The notes under the pieces: model-generated
The model's database searches: none
What the model was told of the DNA's origin: nothing
The model's input: the letters and a program-made list of their open reading frames with translations, nothing else
Shown: positions 13,451-25,777 of the stretch, in pieces
Position numbering within the stretch: the first letter of the stretch is position 1
Layout: each line of letters begins with the position of its first letter
Translations under genes and position numbers: made by a program
Source of the DNA: Watersipora subatra
Taxonomy: Eukaryota; Bryozoa; Gymnolaemata; Cheilostomatida; Watersiporidae
DNA length: 64,000 bases
NCBI RefSeq assembly: GCF_963576615.1
Contig: NC_088715.1
Span: 54,010,459 to 54,074,458, forward strand
Direction of reading: 5' to 3'

Positions 13451-14689
13451 GGCTATGCATACAGAAATGTACGTACATGTCAATTATTGTTGTTGCAGGG
13501 TATGCTTGGTTGTTGCAAGTCAGTGAAATTTGGCTTGTTGTTATCTTAATAATTTTTATTGATATTTTTATTACTTCTGACTGTCAGTCCTTCAATAATA
13601 ATACCAAATAAAAGTAGCATGAGACTGCATCAGCATACGCCAGTTCTTTCTCACACAGAGTTGCCCGCTCATGATTTGCCGACTTGCTCTCATAATTTTC
13701 ATTGAACATTTTTTGGAATTTAGTTAATCTGAGATTAAGCTGAATCACTTTTACTAACAGTAGAATATGAGTACCCCAGGCTAATCTTCAACTTATTTTA
13801 CTAAATTAGACACTAATATTGACAAGTTTTCTAAACTCTGATATATCATTCGTTTTGGACTCACTGTAAAACCAACATCTTTCTATCCTGTAACGCCTCT
13901 AGCCATGTTTAACTCTAAAGGAGAGTAGGAGTGGTAACAGTACACTACAATTAGTTATTTTGTCCACCAATAAAGTGCTAAGCAAAACTTTTGTTCGCTG
14001 CCAAAAGTCATTTGCTTAAAACTTTTGAGAAAGATAGATGAGGGTGATAAAAAAATCCTTCTCATTTTTCATGTACCCTTTTATGTATGACATACTTTAT
14101 CATATTGACATATTTTCATATGACCTGCTTTGACATTCTTTTGTCTGTTTACTTCTTTTGTACCTAGACAATTATGTTAATTTATGCCTATAGAAATGAA
14201 TGTTTTTTGTCAGTGAGTATGCATGTCGAAGATATTTATGTCTATGGATGCTTAGGTCAATGCATATATATGTCAAAATTTTTGTCCATGGATGTTCATG
14301 TCAATGCATGTTTGTGCCTATAAATTGTATGCTTTCGGCACAAACTATCTTATCTGTTATCTACAAGCAAACTTTAGCTTAAATACAAAAACTTTACAAG
14401 ATATCACACATTTATGTGAACTTCTCTAAGGCTGCATACGCAAACATGGACACTCTCAGACATTTACACATTCATGTACATAAGTATGCTAGGCATTGCG
14501 GTTTACATCAAGTCCCTTCAGTGTTAGAATAGCGGTCGTTGATGGCATAAACATGTTACGCAATGATTCCATAAGAGAACTAGCTATATAATTGTTAATG
14601 GATCAGATAAGTTTGATTGACAAATCTAGGATAATGAGGTTGATATAAACCTCTCAAAGACCTAGGCTATATTGGCACGTTTTCGATAT
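13451..14689. other. No gene recognised
   Basis: AT-rich spacer. A stretch at about 14190-14340 has loosely repeated GTCAATGCAT/GGATGTTCATG motifs; nothing coding. Confidence 0.45.
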
Positions 14690-14915
14690 GAAAGATGAAC
14701 AAGCACAACATTTTGATAGATGTTATCAGAAAGTATTGATATTTTCTATCATTTGCGTTTGTGGTTAATGTTTGAAGTGATCTGAATGTCAAGATGTTTT
14801 ATGATTGAAACTAAAAAACTTGATCATGGTTAAAAAGCATAAAACATAAATCAAACGAAGTGTGATTATGACATCTATAGGTGGGAAGAGACAGATATAA
14901 AAACATACTAATATA
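14690..14915. mobile_element. Foldback element family A, copy 3, truncated
   Basis: Only the left arm and the start of the middle are present: AATGTTTGAAGTGATCTGAA, then GTGTGATTATGACATCTATA. The right arm is missing. Confidence 0.65.
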
Positions 14916-16059
14916 GCCTCTGTCTACGATCTACAGCAACTTTGTATTTACATCGGAATACAAGATTTGTTGATCAAACTTCTCTGATTCATATGCAGTA
15001 ATATAGTTAGTTCCTTACGCAATATTTGTGTAACATGCTTATGCCCTGTTAACATCTTTAAACATCAAACTTCACAACAATAACGCAATGGATATATCCA
15101 ATAATTTTAGCTTGGATATTTCACTTATGGTATTTTCTGCTAGCACCGCTTTCCTGCAGAGAAAAACAACTTGATGAATCAGAGAATCAGTGAGTTAATG
15201 GCTAAAGGTTAGACAACAGCTGGAGGAAATAACAAAGAATTGTCATTAAGTTCCTGATGAGGGCTGATTCGCAGTAAACAGGAAAACTTTTTTGATTTGT
15301 TCCTTAGCTAAAAGCAACTAAAACCAAGATAAAATATCCTGAATGCTGAAGGAAATTCAACTAACAAATTTTATGCTTGAGCTTTAATCAATCAGATGAA
15401 AAGCTAACAGTGAACTGATAAACAGTTTGTTGATGTTGCGAGTATTTTTATTTTACTCTAAAATGACCCGTCATCTTACAAGGAATACTGAACCAATTTT
15501 AAATATGCTACAATGTCAAAATTCAAAAAACCAAATAAAGCCATTTAGATTAAACAGTAAAATTAAATGATAACTTGGAGATAACTAAAATTCATTTATC
15601 TATATTATTGGCATCAAAGTTTAAAAACAAAACTTGCAGCAACCTTTAAATGCATACCATAATACAACTTTATGTATTCCTGTTTGCTTTTTTTTAATGT
15701 GACTATTAGCCAGTCAGTAACTAGAGAATTTTTTCAAAATACTAGCAGAATTATTCGAAAAATAAAGTAACACTGAAAAAAAACCACATTCAAAAATTCA
15801 AAATTTTTGCCCACATGGTTTGGAGGAGATACTGAAATTAGTGCAGTTGAGAGCTAAAGACGATGACTCTAAAAGGAATGGGTGTTTGCCAAATACGATT
15901 GAAAAGCTTGGTTCATTCCCTTCGTTAGTGGTTACCAATCCCTATGTTTTGATAAAAGAAGTGATGTTGAACATTGAAAAATCTGAGAACTGAGTTCAAT
16001 ACAGCCTATTTCATCTTACCATTGTACCATTTATTCATTTTCAACTTTTAATTTTGTGA
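14916..16059. other. No gene recognised
   Basis: AT-rich spacer with no supported feature. Confidence 0.5.
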
Positions 16060-16290
16060 TTATGGCGCTGACTTATGATTTATGGGTCAGGGGTTTGAGT
16101 CACATGGGAATCACTAGTAGTGTTTGAGAAAAACGTCCAAGTTCTCCCTGTTCTACATCAGTCCATAATCTGCAGACTCAACTCAAAAAGCTAAAGGGGT
16201 CAACTGCTTGCAAAGGAGCCAGATTAAGATCAATCCGTGCGCTTTAACTAGCAGCCTACTTATATATTAATTGCTTGCAAAGATTCAGTT
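16060..16290 (+). mobile_element. Candidate tRNA-derived SINE remnant
   Basis: ATTATGGCGCTGACTTATGA and AGGGGTTTGAGTCACATGGG are spaced like A and B boxes. The rest is diverged, and this could be chance. Confidence 0.35.
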
Positions 16291-17879
16291 AGACAGGACA
16301 GCCACTGTTTTGGTCATTACAAAGCATTAGGGGAGTCCTAGTTGTTAGTAAGGCACGTGATCCAAACTGCCAATTAAAACCTCAATGACCCTTATTTCGC
16401 AAGAACAATTGTTTTTCAAGGAAGTCATGTTGAGTCAGGCGTAGATATTTAGCTATCATAAGTCTACAGGTGTACGACAGCACAAGGTGAGCATAAAACT
16501 AAACTTGCTGTTTAAAACTTTACGGTTTGTGTTGCAAAGACATATCAGAGTCATAGTTTTGAAATGTATTTTAACCAGCTATGCAAGAATCGGCAACTTT
16601 ATTTATTATGTGTACTTTCCTAGATTTTAAAAGTTAGTTACTGAATATTAGTTCTTAGCTATGAGAATGAGTTTTGAAAGAACAATCTCTTTTGAAATAG
16701 TCAATTTTATGTAGCCTGTACAGTGGTAGAATACTAACGTTCTTAATTAGAATTATCAGTGAGTTTGTCTTAGTTCTAATTGTGTGATAAGCTGTTCGTT
16801 GAAATGAAAGAAATGCTACATTCGCAAAAATCTAGCCTTGTTTTTCGGAGGCTTGTAAACAGTTTGACAAACAGCTTGAAGGAAAAGAATTAGAGAGATC
16901 AAAAATTGTTTGCGTCAGTATATGTGTGTTTCAATGCCTTTTTATTAATGCGTCTTTAGGTCTGCAGATTTCTATGTCAACAACGACATATACATATCTA
17001 TGAACGGACACACCACTAATTTGAAAATTCTTAAATAGTATGACCATTACTAAACTTTAATTGGCCTGTATAAATGAATATCATAATAGCATAATAATGA
17101 CATGATATGAATAACATATTGTTGAAATATGCAATTTCTATTTGAACGGCTTTAGTATATTTTTTTACAATAATAGAGTATCATAAAATTCTGAGCTACA
17201 GAATGTCAATCAATAGAGTCAAATTGACAATAGATGTGTTCAGGCGGAATATTCACTTCTGGCAATGAAATACTTTTACATTTATTTCTCTAGTTTATGC
17301 TCATACTAGCTTATTTTAACTTGTTCTAGACCATTAGCTGTGATAATGACTTACACGTTTGCACCAGATTTAAATTATACCAGAGCTTTCTTGATAACTG
17401 GTTTTTTTCTAACCGTATAAATAGCTCGGAGTCTTTTCGGAGGATGCAGTATGCTCTTTGTGTTGATTGCCTACACGATCTCAAGGTTGTATGCATACAA
17501 TAGAGTTGCATATGTGAATTGAATTTTATTACGTTAGAATACAGACATAAATCACCCTAACACCAGCTGTTGTTAAGATGTTAAGATGCTTGTCACTAAA
17601 ATAATAGCTAACTCTGACTTAATAGGAATTTCTCAAACCTTCGCATAGCCGCGTTTACATTTTGTAAAAGTAGAGTAACGCTATTATCTTTACCTTATTC
17701 TGCTAGACGCAATTTGGTATTATAATTCCTATTTCAAAGAACTAACATGTGATCCCACCTTTTTCCACACCATCCTTGCTATTGTTGTTCTGAATTGCTT
17801 CAGAAGGCATTCGAGTTATAAAATCATTTTAAAGCAAAAATGCGACACTTGAGTAATGCTTTTCTAACCAAGTTTTTCT
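16291..17879. other. No gene recognised
   Basis: AT-rich spacer with no supported feature before the foldback element. Confidence 0.5.
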
Positions 17880-18677
17880 TTAAACCATAACTGTCACGTA
17901 CAACTTTTATCGTAGTTTCTAGGTAAATCAGACACGCTGATTCCGATTTTGTACTCAAAATAAAGATTAGTCCACTAACTTTCAAAGTAATGAAGGCTTT
18001 TTTACAGGGTTTTAATATTGGTCTCGAAAACAACACGAGCGGCACAACAAGCTCCGCCCATAAATACGTGACGCAACCTAGCTTTTTAGAAACAGAAGTT
18101 ACGTAGGGATGTTTACACCGATTTAGAATAATAGAGATAGGTGTTTTAAAATCCTTTAATATCTAAATTCAGCCTTAAAATAATCTCAGTCGTTTCTGAA
18201 AGGTAGATAAGCTATTTAACATTGCATATTTAAAAAAGCGCGATAACAACGCTAGCTTTGGATAAAACCGCGCTTTATGAGCTCACTTTTTTCGGCGTCC
18301 AGCCCATTTAAACATCATGTAACAAGATACGAGCAATTTTATATAGTTTATATACCTTTCATAAAAAACTGAAATTATTTTACAGGCTGGATTTAGATAA
18401 TAATGGGTTTTAAGACACCAATCTCTATTATTCTAAATCGGATTAAACATTCCTAACTTCTGTTCCTGAAAAAGCTAGGTTTCGTCACATATTTATGGGT
18501 GGAGCTTGTAAGGCCGATTGTTTTGTTTTCGAAACGGATAGTGAAAGGCTTTAAAAAAGCCTAAATGACTTTGAAGGTTAGTGGACCAATCTTTATTTTG
18601 AGTACAAAATCAGAATCAGCGTGGCTGATTTACCTAGAAAATAAGATAAAAGTTGTTTGTGACAGTTATGGTTTAAG
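17880..18677. mobile_element. Long inverted-repeat (foldback) element, about 800 bp
   Basis: Arms of about 270 bp (17880-18157 and 18413-18677) are inverted copies of each other, separated by about 250 bp. The outermost bases are TTAAACCATAACTGTCAC and its near complement, so both ends show TTAA. TTAA could be a piggyBac-style target duplication, but the inner terminus does not start with the usual CCC. Small open frames in the arms are by-products. Confidence 0.75.
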
Positions 18678-18784
18678 CAGTTCATATGACACTGTCATTC
18701 ACATTTACCACCTTTATGTAGAGCATGAAAGTATCAGACAGACCTCTAGGGAACTTAACTAATACATGATGGAAACTGAGGCTA

Positions 18785-19045
18785 TGTGAAGGGTTAGTGG
18801 TAAGAGCAATCCCTTGAAATTAGGTACGATGTCTGCCTAACAGAGGCTGTGGGTGTGTTTTTAGAAGCATTGTTGCCCACACAATGTGACTATGATCTTG
18901 GCTAGGCTTTTCCGTGTCCAGGGACAAGAGAATCTCAGTTGTAGAAAGGAATTTAAAGTTGGATGTCATTCCTGTCACCACTAATGGCGTTTTTTGGGAG
19001 CTGGACCTTAGTCTGTGGTTTGAAGGCCAGACATTCTAGACCAAT
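18785..19045 (+). mobile_element. Candidate SINE, second family
   Basis: GGTTAGTGGTAAGAGCAATC is A-box-like. The body has GAATTTAAAGTTGGATGTCA and CATTCCTGTCACCACTAATG, matched at about 59880-59925. Confidence 0.5.
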
Positions 19046-19234
19046 AGACAGCTGGGCCATTTTCAAAAACAAGCTTTTATTTTTTAGGCTAAACATCAGT
19101 TTTATTGAGCTTTGCATGTACTTTTTATTCCTTATGAAATAATCAGAATGTTGATAATACTGCTCAATGCAGATAGGCTAACAGTGGAAACGGCTTGATG
19201 TCCTGTCTCAATTAAAATTTGCTAATGCTTAAGA

Positions 19235-19640
19235 GATGAGCACACAAAGCATTAGTTGGTTTTATCAGAGGGTATCAATATTTTTCTATCATTGTGATGG
19301 TTTTTGATGTTTGAAGTGATCTGACTGTCAGGATATTTCAAAATTAAAACAGACAACACTTGATTGCGCTTAAAACGCTCACATCATGGGAAAGTGCGAT
19401 TATGACATCTATGGTTCCGAAAAGCCCAATACAATAAAGACGTGTCACACTTCCAATTGAACGCAATAGCTGATATCAACTAAAGCAACAATAACAACTA
19501 GTGTTCAAATGCATTCAAGTTTTGTGAATTTTAATCTCGAAGCATTATGGAATTTATATCACCTCAAACATCAAAACGATTAGCAAATAATAGTAACATA
19601 CTGCAATATACTAAAATTTAGTCTAAGTTCATCTTTAAGT
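19235..19640. mobile_element. Foldback element family A, copy 4
   Basis: The left arm contains GATGTTTGAAGTGATCTGAC and AAATTAAAACAGACAACACT. The middle has AGTGCGATTATGACATCTAT and GACGTGTCACACTTCC. The right arm has CCTCAAACATCAAAACGAT and ends near AGTTCATCTTTAAG. Confidence 0.75.
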
Positions 19641-19954
19641 GATGAAGAAACACTGCGTGAAGTACTCAAATCATTGGCACTTCATATGATGGCTTGTGTG
19701 CATGGCTTAGAAGACTGCATTGCCATTTTCTACAAGTGTAGCGAAACAGTGCATACATGCAGTAGTGCATGACTAGATATGCTCTTCAATTTAATTAGGC
19801 ACTTGGAAGGTATTGGCGATCAATTCTTCTAACCTTTTTGTGTCCTCTTAGTTTTGACACCGCCATCTATCACCTTCAAACACACTCACTAATGAACTGT
19901 GTCAAGAATGAGCTTTCAATCATTATGGAAGTCAAAAATTCAACCCTTTTGCTT

Positions 19955-20190
19955 TTTCATGACGTCATTTTATCGTTGTCGGCCATCTTCATAGACAATT
20001 TTATCTTTAAAAACCGAAGCTTTTGCTATGAATTTATGAACACGATGCTTTTGTTTGCAATTTTATTTATTATAGTATTAAAACAACACCAAAAATTACT
20101 ATTAAATAAAAGAAAATGATTATTTTCTTCAAATATGGCAGCTTTTTCGTGAATGAGCGCATGTGCAAATGACTTGTTGACGTCAAAAAA
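19955..20190 (+). repeat. Dispersed repeat C, copy 1
   Basis: It matches 46510-46770 in the same orientation, including TTTTATCGTTGTCGGCCATC, GATGCTTTTGTTTGCAATTT and GAGCGCATGTGCAAATGACT. It begins with the palindrome TGACGTCA (19960-19967) and ends near another GACGTC. Confidence 0.75.
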
Positions 20191-20826
20191 AGGATTGGTA
20201 GGTATGAAACACTTGTGAATTGTATCATATTCCACGCTACGCTGGGAAGTGCAGTATTTATGCAAATAGAACACATGAACTTTGGGGGTGATTTTTAATT
20301 GACCTGGGTAGCGCGTAAATAACTATTGCTTGACAAATCTTTATTCTAATGCAATCATTGAAAACAAGAGACACCAAAATATTTTGGCAAAAACTCTATA
20401 AATATAAGCTGTGATGTTTGTTGCTTTTGATAGACAACTACATGAATGCTATTTTATGTGGGCGTGTTTGTGCCACCTAACCATATTGCCACATTGCCGG
20501 TGAATGACGCTTCACTGGTTATTTGTATGTAAATAACAGATATGTGACAAGTTTGAGCCACATAATCCTTTGTTGTTTTTATCTTCGTCGGAACCAAAAG
20601 GAAGAGAGCAAAAGCTTTACGTCGACTGTTTTTCACAAGTTAAGCGAGTGCAATTATACACAAGTACATATGATATACATAAAGCAGACTTGAAAAGTTT
20701 GGTTTTTGTATACCATATGTATACCAGTATATAATATATGTATACCGGTATGTAATATACATGTATGAGACTTTCATAATTAACTTGCAAGGTGACAAGC
20801 TCAACAGTTCATGTTTACTAAGTTCC

Positions 20827-21161
20827 CATACAGCGACAGTGTAGCGAAATCCCGGTGCCCCAGTGCCAAAACGCTAATCTGGTCTGACAAACAGTTCTTG
20901 CGTCCATAAAGCGCTGTAGTAGAACAATAGTTGCTCGACTCCTTATATCAAGACATATAACTGCATATGAAGTCACAGAAAAGCAAGAGCTATGCACAAG
21001 GGTGACGCCATCAGTCTCCAAAGCTATTTTCAAGGCACAACTACAGCAGATCGCACAGATGTTGCACTTCCAAAAAGCATTACAGAATGAGAGTGACATG
21101 GCTGTTTCTATGATGACATCGCAGTGCCACATGGGGATGTGTCGCTAATCTGTCGCTGTAT
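20827..21161 (-). mobile_element. TIR element family B, copy 1, upstream of P2X
   Basis: Ends are inverted: CATACAGCGACAGTGTAGCGA at the left against TCGCTAATCTGTCGCTGTATG at the right. It is about 335 bp, has no coding potential that I recognise, and ends about 130 bp before the P2X start codon, so it may overlap the promoter or 5' UTR. A diverged copy lies at about 41460-41770 in the opposite orientation. Confidence 0.75.
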
Positions 21162-21289
21162 GAAAACTTAGCAATGGTAGAAGTCAAAGTTGAACTGCAA
21201 TACTCATTATGGTCAGTCATCCTGATTATATAATATTTACTTATATTTGTAGATAGCATTTTAAAACCAGAGAGCAACAGAAGCAAGCC

Positions 21290-22567
21290 ATGGAGTTCGT
21301 AACACAACTCTTTTCAAAGGTGAAGTCAGCCATATTTACTTATGAGACAAGCAAAAAGATTAGTCTCGAAACAAAGTGTGTAGGCTCTATTAATTGGATA
21401 GCCAGAGCAGCCATATTTGGTATAATACTCGTTTGGATCTTCATAATCCGGCAGCAATATCAATACATGGATACAGAATCTATCTCAGCGTTTACTACAA
21501 AACTCAAGGGAATTGCGTACAGTGGCTCAACGTTAACACCAAAGGAAAGACGACTCTGGGATTCTACTGACTTACGGATACCGTCGCAAGAAGCAAGTTC
21601 ATTCTTTGTAACAACCAACGTCATCATAACAGATGATCAAGTTCATTCTCAATGTTCGTCAAAGCGTGCCGCTATCACAAGGTGTCTAATAGATGACGAT
21701 TGCAGGCCTGCAGGCCAACCATATCACAAAGTTAATGGAATGAGTGTAGGTAAATGTAACCAGACCACTGGACACTGCATGGTAGAGGCTTGGTGTCCCT
21801 CTGAAGATGAAACTTTGCCTAATAACGGTACAGCATCCGTATTAAACTACATTCAAAACTTCACAGTACTAATTAAAAACCATGTATACTTTCCATACTT
21901 TGACAAAGGAAGAAGTAACCTCATTGAGTCAATTACTTATGATATGCTGAACAAAGGCTGCCGATATGACCCTGACAGTGACCCCTACTGCCCAATATTT
22001 CGAATTAAAACTATTGTTGGCATGGCGGACAGAAAATCTTCAAAAGCTGATCATGATGAAGATGAAAAATCGTTTAAAAAAATGGCGGTCAGAGGTGGAG
22101 TTATATCCATAACAGTGAAATGGAACTGCAATTATGACTATGATGAAAGTCACTGCAAACCAACTTACCGGTTCTCTCGCCTCGACAACCTTCACAGCAC
22201 GGCTACATCTCCCGGATACAACTTTCATTATGCTCACTATTATAAGGAAAATGGTACAGAAAAGCGTGAACTTATCAAAGCTTTTGGCATCCTCTTTGTT
22301 TTGCGTACAGATGCCGTAGCACGGGCCTTCGACTTTGTCACCTTTGCTCTAAATGTTGGTTCAGCACTAGGTCTGTTTGGCATTGCCGCAATTATTTCTG
22401 AATTAGTTTTGTTTTACTTGCATAAAGACAGGAAATACTTCCAGTCACAGACCATGGATTCTACAATAACATTTAGAAAGAGAGAAATGGATACAGACCT
22501 AGAGAAAAAAGACCAAAATGGTACTGTGACGTGCTCCAGGCTTCAGGACGACGACGACGAACAATAA
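21290..22567 (+). CDS. P2X purinoceptor-like ATP-gated cation channel, single-exon ORF
   Basis: A 425-residue frame matches the P2X family from end to end. Seen: the N-terminal Y-x-T-x-K site (Y18, T20, K22); a first membrane helix at about 36-54; paired ATP-site lysines K71 and K73; ten ectodomain cysteines (C122 to C289); the block NFTVLIKN at 190-197; CPIFR at 234-238; GGVISI at 269-274; K330 in IKAFG; and a second helix at about 350-377. The cytoplasmic tail is short and ends in acidic residues. P2X subunits form trimers in the plasma membrane and pass Na+ and Ca2+ when ATP binds. The ATG at 21290 sits in a good context (AGCC before ATGG). A possible 3' splice site at about 21252 could end a 5'-UTR intron. 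Oddities: no intron interrupts the coding region, although P2X genes normally have many, and the family NFR motif reads NFH (311-313). A short acidic insert lies at about 249-262. The family assignment is secure; the ligand is inferred. Confidence 0.95.
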   Translation: MEFVTQLFSKVKSAIFTYETSKKISLETKCVGSINWIARAAIFGIILVWIFIIRQQYQYMDTESISAFTTKLKGIAYSGSTLTPKERRLWDSTDLRIPSQEASSFFVTTNVIITDDQVHSQCSSKRAAITRCLIDDDCRPAGQPYHKVNGMSVGKCNQTTGHCMVEAWCPSEDETLPNNGTASVLNYIQNFTVLIKNHVYFPYFDKGRSNLIESITYDMLNKGCRYDPDSDPYCPIFRIKTIVGMADRKSSKADHDEDEKSFKKMAVRGGVISITVKWNCNYDYDESHCKPTYRFSRLDNLHSTATSPGYNFHYAHYYKENGTEKRELIKAFGILFVLRTDAVARAFDFVTFALNVGSALGLFGIAAIISELVLFYLHKDRKYFQSQTMDSTITFRKREMDTDLEKKDQNGTVTCSRLQDDDDEQ

Positions 22568-22719
22568 AAAGTTTCATTCAAAAAATTTTTGGCTGAAGCC
22601 AATAGCACTGTTAACCACTCTTTTACTTCTGCAAGACTAGTAAAACTACATGCATGGATACTGCATGATTGTCTTACCCTCTATCTTCTACTGAACGATC
22701 AGTTTGTACAACTTGATGC

Positions 22720-22725
22720 AATAAA
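22720..22725 (+). promoter_or_regulatory. Probable poly(A) signal of the P2X gene
   Basis: A canonical AATAAA lies about 150 bases after the P2X stop codon, followed by a T-rich stretch. Another AATAAA overlaps the stop codon itself and is less likely to be used. Confidence 0.5.
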
Positions 22726-23929
22726 AGTATTAAATTTTTAAGGTTCATTAAACTCACATAAAAATGCTTTTTTTAAAGATTATTTCAAATTTTTATATTG
22801 TAAATTGATAACAAACCATGTTCCTATCTTCTTTGTTAACTTCAGCTTCTTTTCTCTGCTGATATTTAAAAAAATTGTGTTTTAAGACTTACATCACACC
22901 GCTACACACTTTCTGGATGTTTTCCATATTGAAACGCTACTTTGTTACCATTAAAATTTTTTGTTAGGCACTTTATTTTTCTTAAAAAATATTTTTGGTA
23001 AAAGTTTTAAGTCATGTGATAGATTGGTGCTCAATAACTATTTACTTTGCAATATTTCGATGTGAGCCCAATACTTAGAAGTCTATTTAGGCATTGACAA
23101 GATTTACCTTAAAGCCTTATTGCTCTTCAGTTATTGATTAGGTTGTCATCGGAGCTCTGATAGTTCCTTTATGCTAACACAGATTTTTTATAGCAGGTAT
23201 AGCCTATCATATTCATGTCAAACATTTTTTTCATGACAATCTAAAAATAAACTGCTGCAGTTTATGATCTAGAACATAATTCAGCTCTAAAAACTTCAGG
23301 CGTTGCTTCGCTCCTATGACACATATTTGCTAAGACCAAATAGCGAGCTGTCAAATATCCTGCTAGAGTTTTGGCTGATACTTATAGACAGTTTTATGCT
23401 ATGACCAAGCCGCAATGTCTCTGCACTTATTTTTAGTATAACTAACTGAGGGAGGGGATCCCCAGTCAAGTATATAAAACTCAGAAATCATAGGCTGTGG
23501 TTTTGGTAATTTGATTTTATGACATTTTAATACAATTTAAGGTTAGAAGGGCTAAAAGGTCATCAAGGTTAAGTATTTGCTGCCAAGATGTAATAGATCA
23601 GCAGGTACTGACTAGCAAACAAGACAAGAGGCAAGCATTGTACTAGCTGACTACTACAAGAGGTGGCTATGCCGATTGTATGTTGACACATACCTTATGT
23701 TTCTATGATGCTGTTAGTCTGTAAGTTTGCACCATTGCAAGGTGGAAACAACAACAACCTGCAAGTCAAGGAAGTTTTTTTACTCACATATTTTTATCAA
23801 ATGCGTCATTCTTGCAAAATAAGTAAGCAGCTCTTGTAAATGGTGCGCAAAAAAGGCTGCGCAAGGTATTCAATCTTAAACATTTTCTTCACCTTATTTT
23901 TAATATTTAAATTTGATGAGACGAGTTTT
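22726..23929. other. No gene recognised
   Basis: P2X downstream flank. No further exon or poly(A)-tail remnant is visible. Confidence 0.5.
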
Positions 23930-24115
23930 CCTTCTATGAACCCTGCCATGAAATTGCAAATAAAAGTTTAGCTTCGAGTGGGTTTCAAACTTCAAACTTT
24001 CAACCTGGTAGCCGTACACTTCACCACCCGCGCCTGCGTACCACATTTCTGCGTTTGGAAATAACTGTAGAGTTTCTTATTACATATGATGATTTGCCAT
24101 GGTACACTGGACGGC
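23930..24115 (-). mobile_element. tRNA-derived SINE family 1, copy 4
   Basis: On the minus strand: diverged head ATCATCATATGTAATAAG, A-box-like GGGTGGTGAAGTGTACGGC and B-box-like region AGTTTGAAACCC. The tail is poorly preserved. Confidence 0.6.
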
Positions 24116-24254
24116 CAAGGTCTTAGTTGAATAAAATAGTTATAAATTGGTTAATATACATTTTCTCTGACCGTCTAAAGTTGTATGATAGTAGTTATGC
24201 AATGAATAAATGCAACAGAAAATGAAAACATTCGGCATTAGTCGTTTTATAAAC

Positions 24255-24406
24255 TGATAAATGTGTGTGGGTGGTCTGCCACCTTGTATACTTGTGATCT
24301 GTGCCATATGTTCTTGTGCATGGGTGGTCTGCAACCTTGTATGTTTTTGGTCTGCGCTGTATATACATGTGCATGGGTGGTAGACCACCCATGCACATGT
24401 ATATAC
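24255..24406. repeat. Tandem units ending in a perfect 23-bp palindrome
   Basis: Three imperfect units of about 52 bp share GTGCATGGGTGGTCTGC. The last merges into a perfect inverted repeat: arms 24359-24381 and 24384-24406 with a 2-base loop. The palindrome contains CATGTGCATGGGTGGT. Confidence 0.9.
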
Positions 24407-25777
24407 GATCTAAGATTTAGGTATGGAATAACTACCAGTCTTTTTCTGTCTAAGAATTTGTCTTTAGATTTTCCTTATATAAACAGGCTAACAGTCTATG
24501 CTAGCTAATGCACAGTTTTTCAATGTTCTCCTGTGTGTTCTGCTTTATCAGCCTGAAAATAATTAGCTAGAAAATGGAGAAACCTTTAAAATCTATAAAT
24601 GCCAAATTTAAAGGGTATAAAACATGTAAACACTGTGGCATTATATACACAAGGATTCGGCAGTTTGTTTTATCAGTGGAAATTTTGTTGATAAAAAAAT
24701 GTTGTTGAGCCAAACTAGTCGGTTGGCTGCATAGACTAAGTGCAAGCAGCCTTGCATTGTTTAAGGCTGCCAGGGTCCAACAACCCAAGTATACTTGCAC
24801 AATCTGGTCTACAGTTCTGTGTATTACAGACTATCGGTAAGCAGGCGTTGGTGATTGCTGCAAAATAGCTTGCAAAAATCTCCCAGCAACGGCACTCACT
24901 CCAAAACCAATATTTTGCAGATTATGGTGAAACAACTTTTGATCTTCTGGCATTCCCAAATCACTAATAACACGATGGGGAAATTTAGAGTTGGCTTCCC
25001 TGTTGAGGAAAGAGAAAATAACTTCTTAATTAGAATGAAGTACTGATACATAGCTTTTTACATACTTAAATGTATATCTTGTGAGTGACACTTGTTTGAT
25101 CACAATCTTGAAACATGTTGACATGTTAATTTTTAGGGTGTGAGTAAGGAAAGGGGTTGATTCAATGCAGTTTCTTTGTCACCGACTTTTCGAAGCCACC
25201 TTTTGGACTCTAAACTATTCTGAGCTACCCCGTTTTGGCATCTGACGTTTCAGGGCCGGATCCATTCTTGCACTTTTTGACATCATTGGTATACACATGT
25301 ATATGAAAAAACAGTATTAAGCAAGGAGATAAAACAAAATTCTGTCAGATTGGATATTAATTTGTGTTTGACAAGGATAGCAAAAATACAATGGTGAGAT
25401 TTGGAGATGTGAGAACGAGGATGAGTGCGAAGCCATAAACAAACTAACAACAATTAAGTAGTGTTTGTACAATCTTTTAGCATAGTTTGTTAGAGATGAT
25501 GAACACATTGTAAATACCATAGTGTGGTTTGCATTTTGTCAAGTTCAACTAAATCAATGTACTACAATAACAATAGATACTAACATTTACAATAAATATA
25601 ATAATGTACATTTTTTAATCTACAACAAGATAATTTTTTTATTTTGGCGCTAAGCTGTATGAGGCCAAAATACTATTGCCATACAAATAAGAGCAAAAAA
25701 ATTGGCGCCAAAACATGGCTGTCAAAATTGTGGCACCAAAAAGCACTGGCACTGTGATTTGAGCTGACCAACAACAG
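24407..25777. other. No gene recognised
   Basis: Spacer between the palindrome and the pogo-like element. Short open frames look random. Confidence 0.5.
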
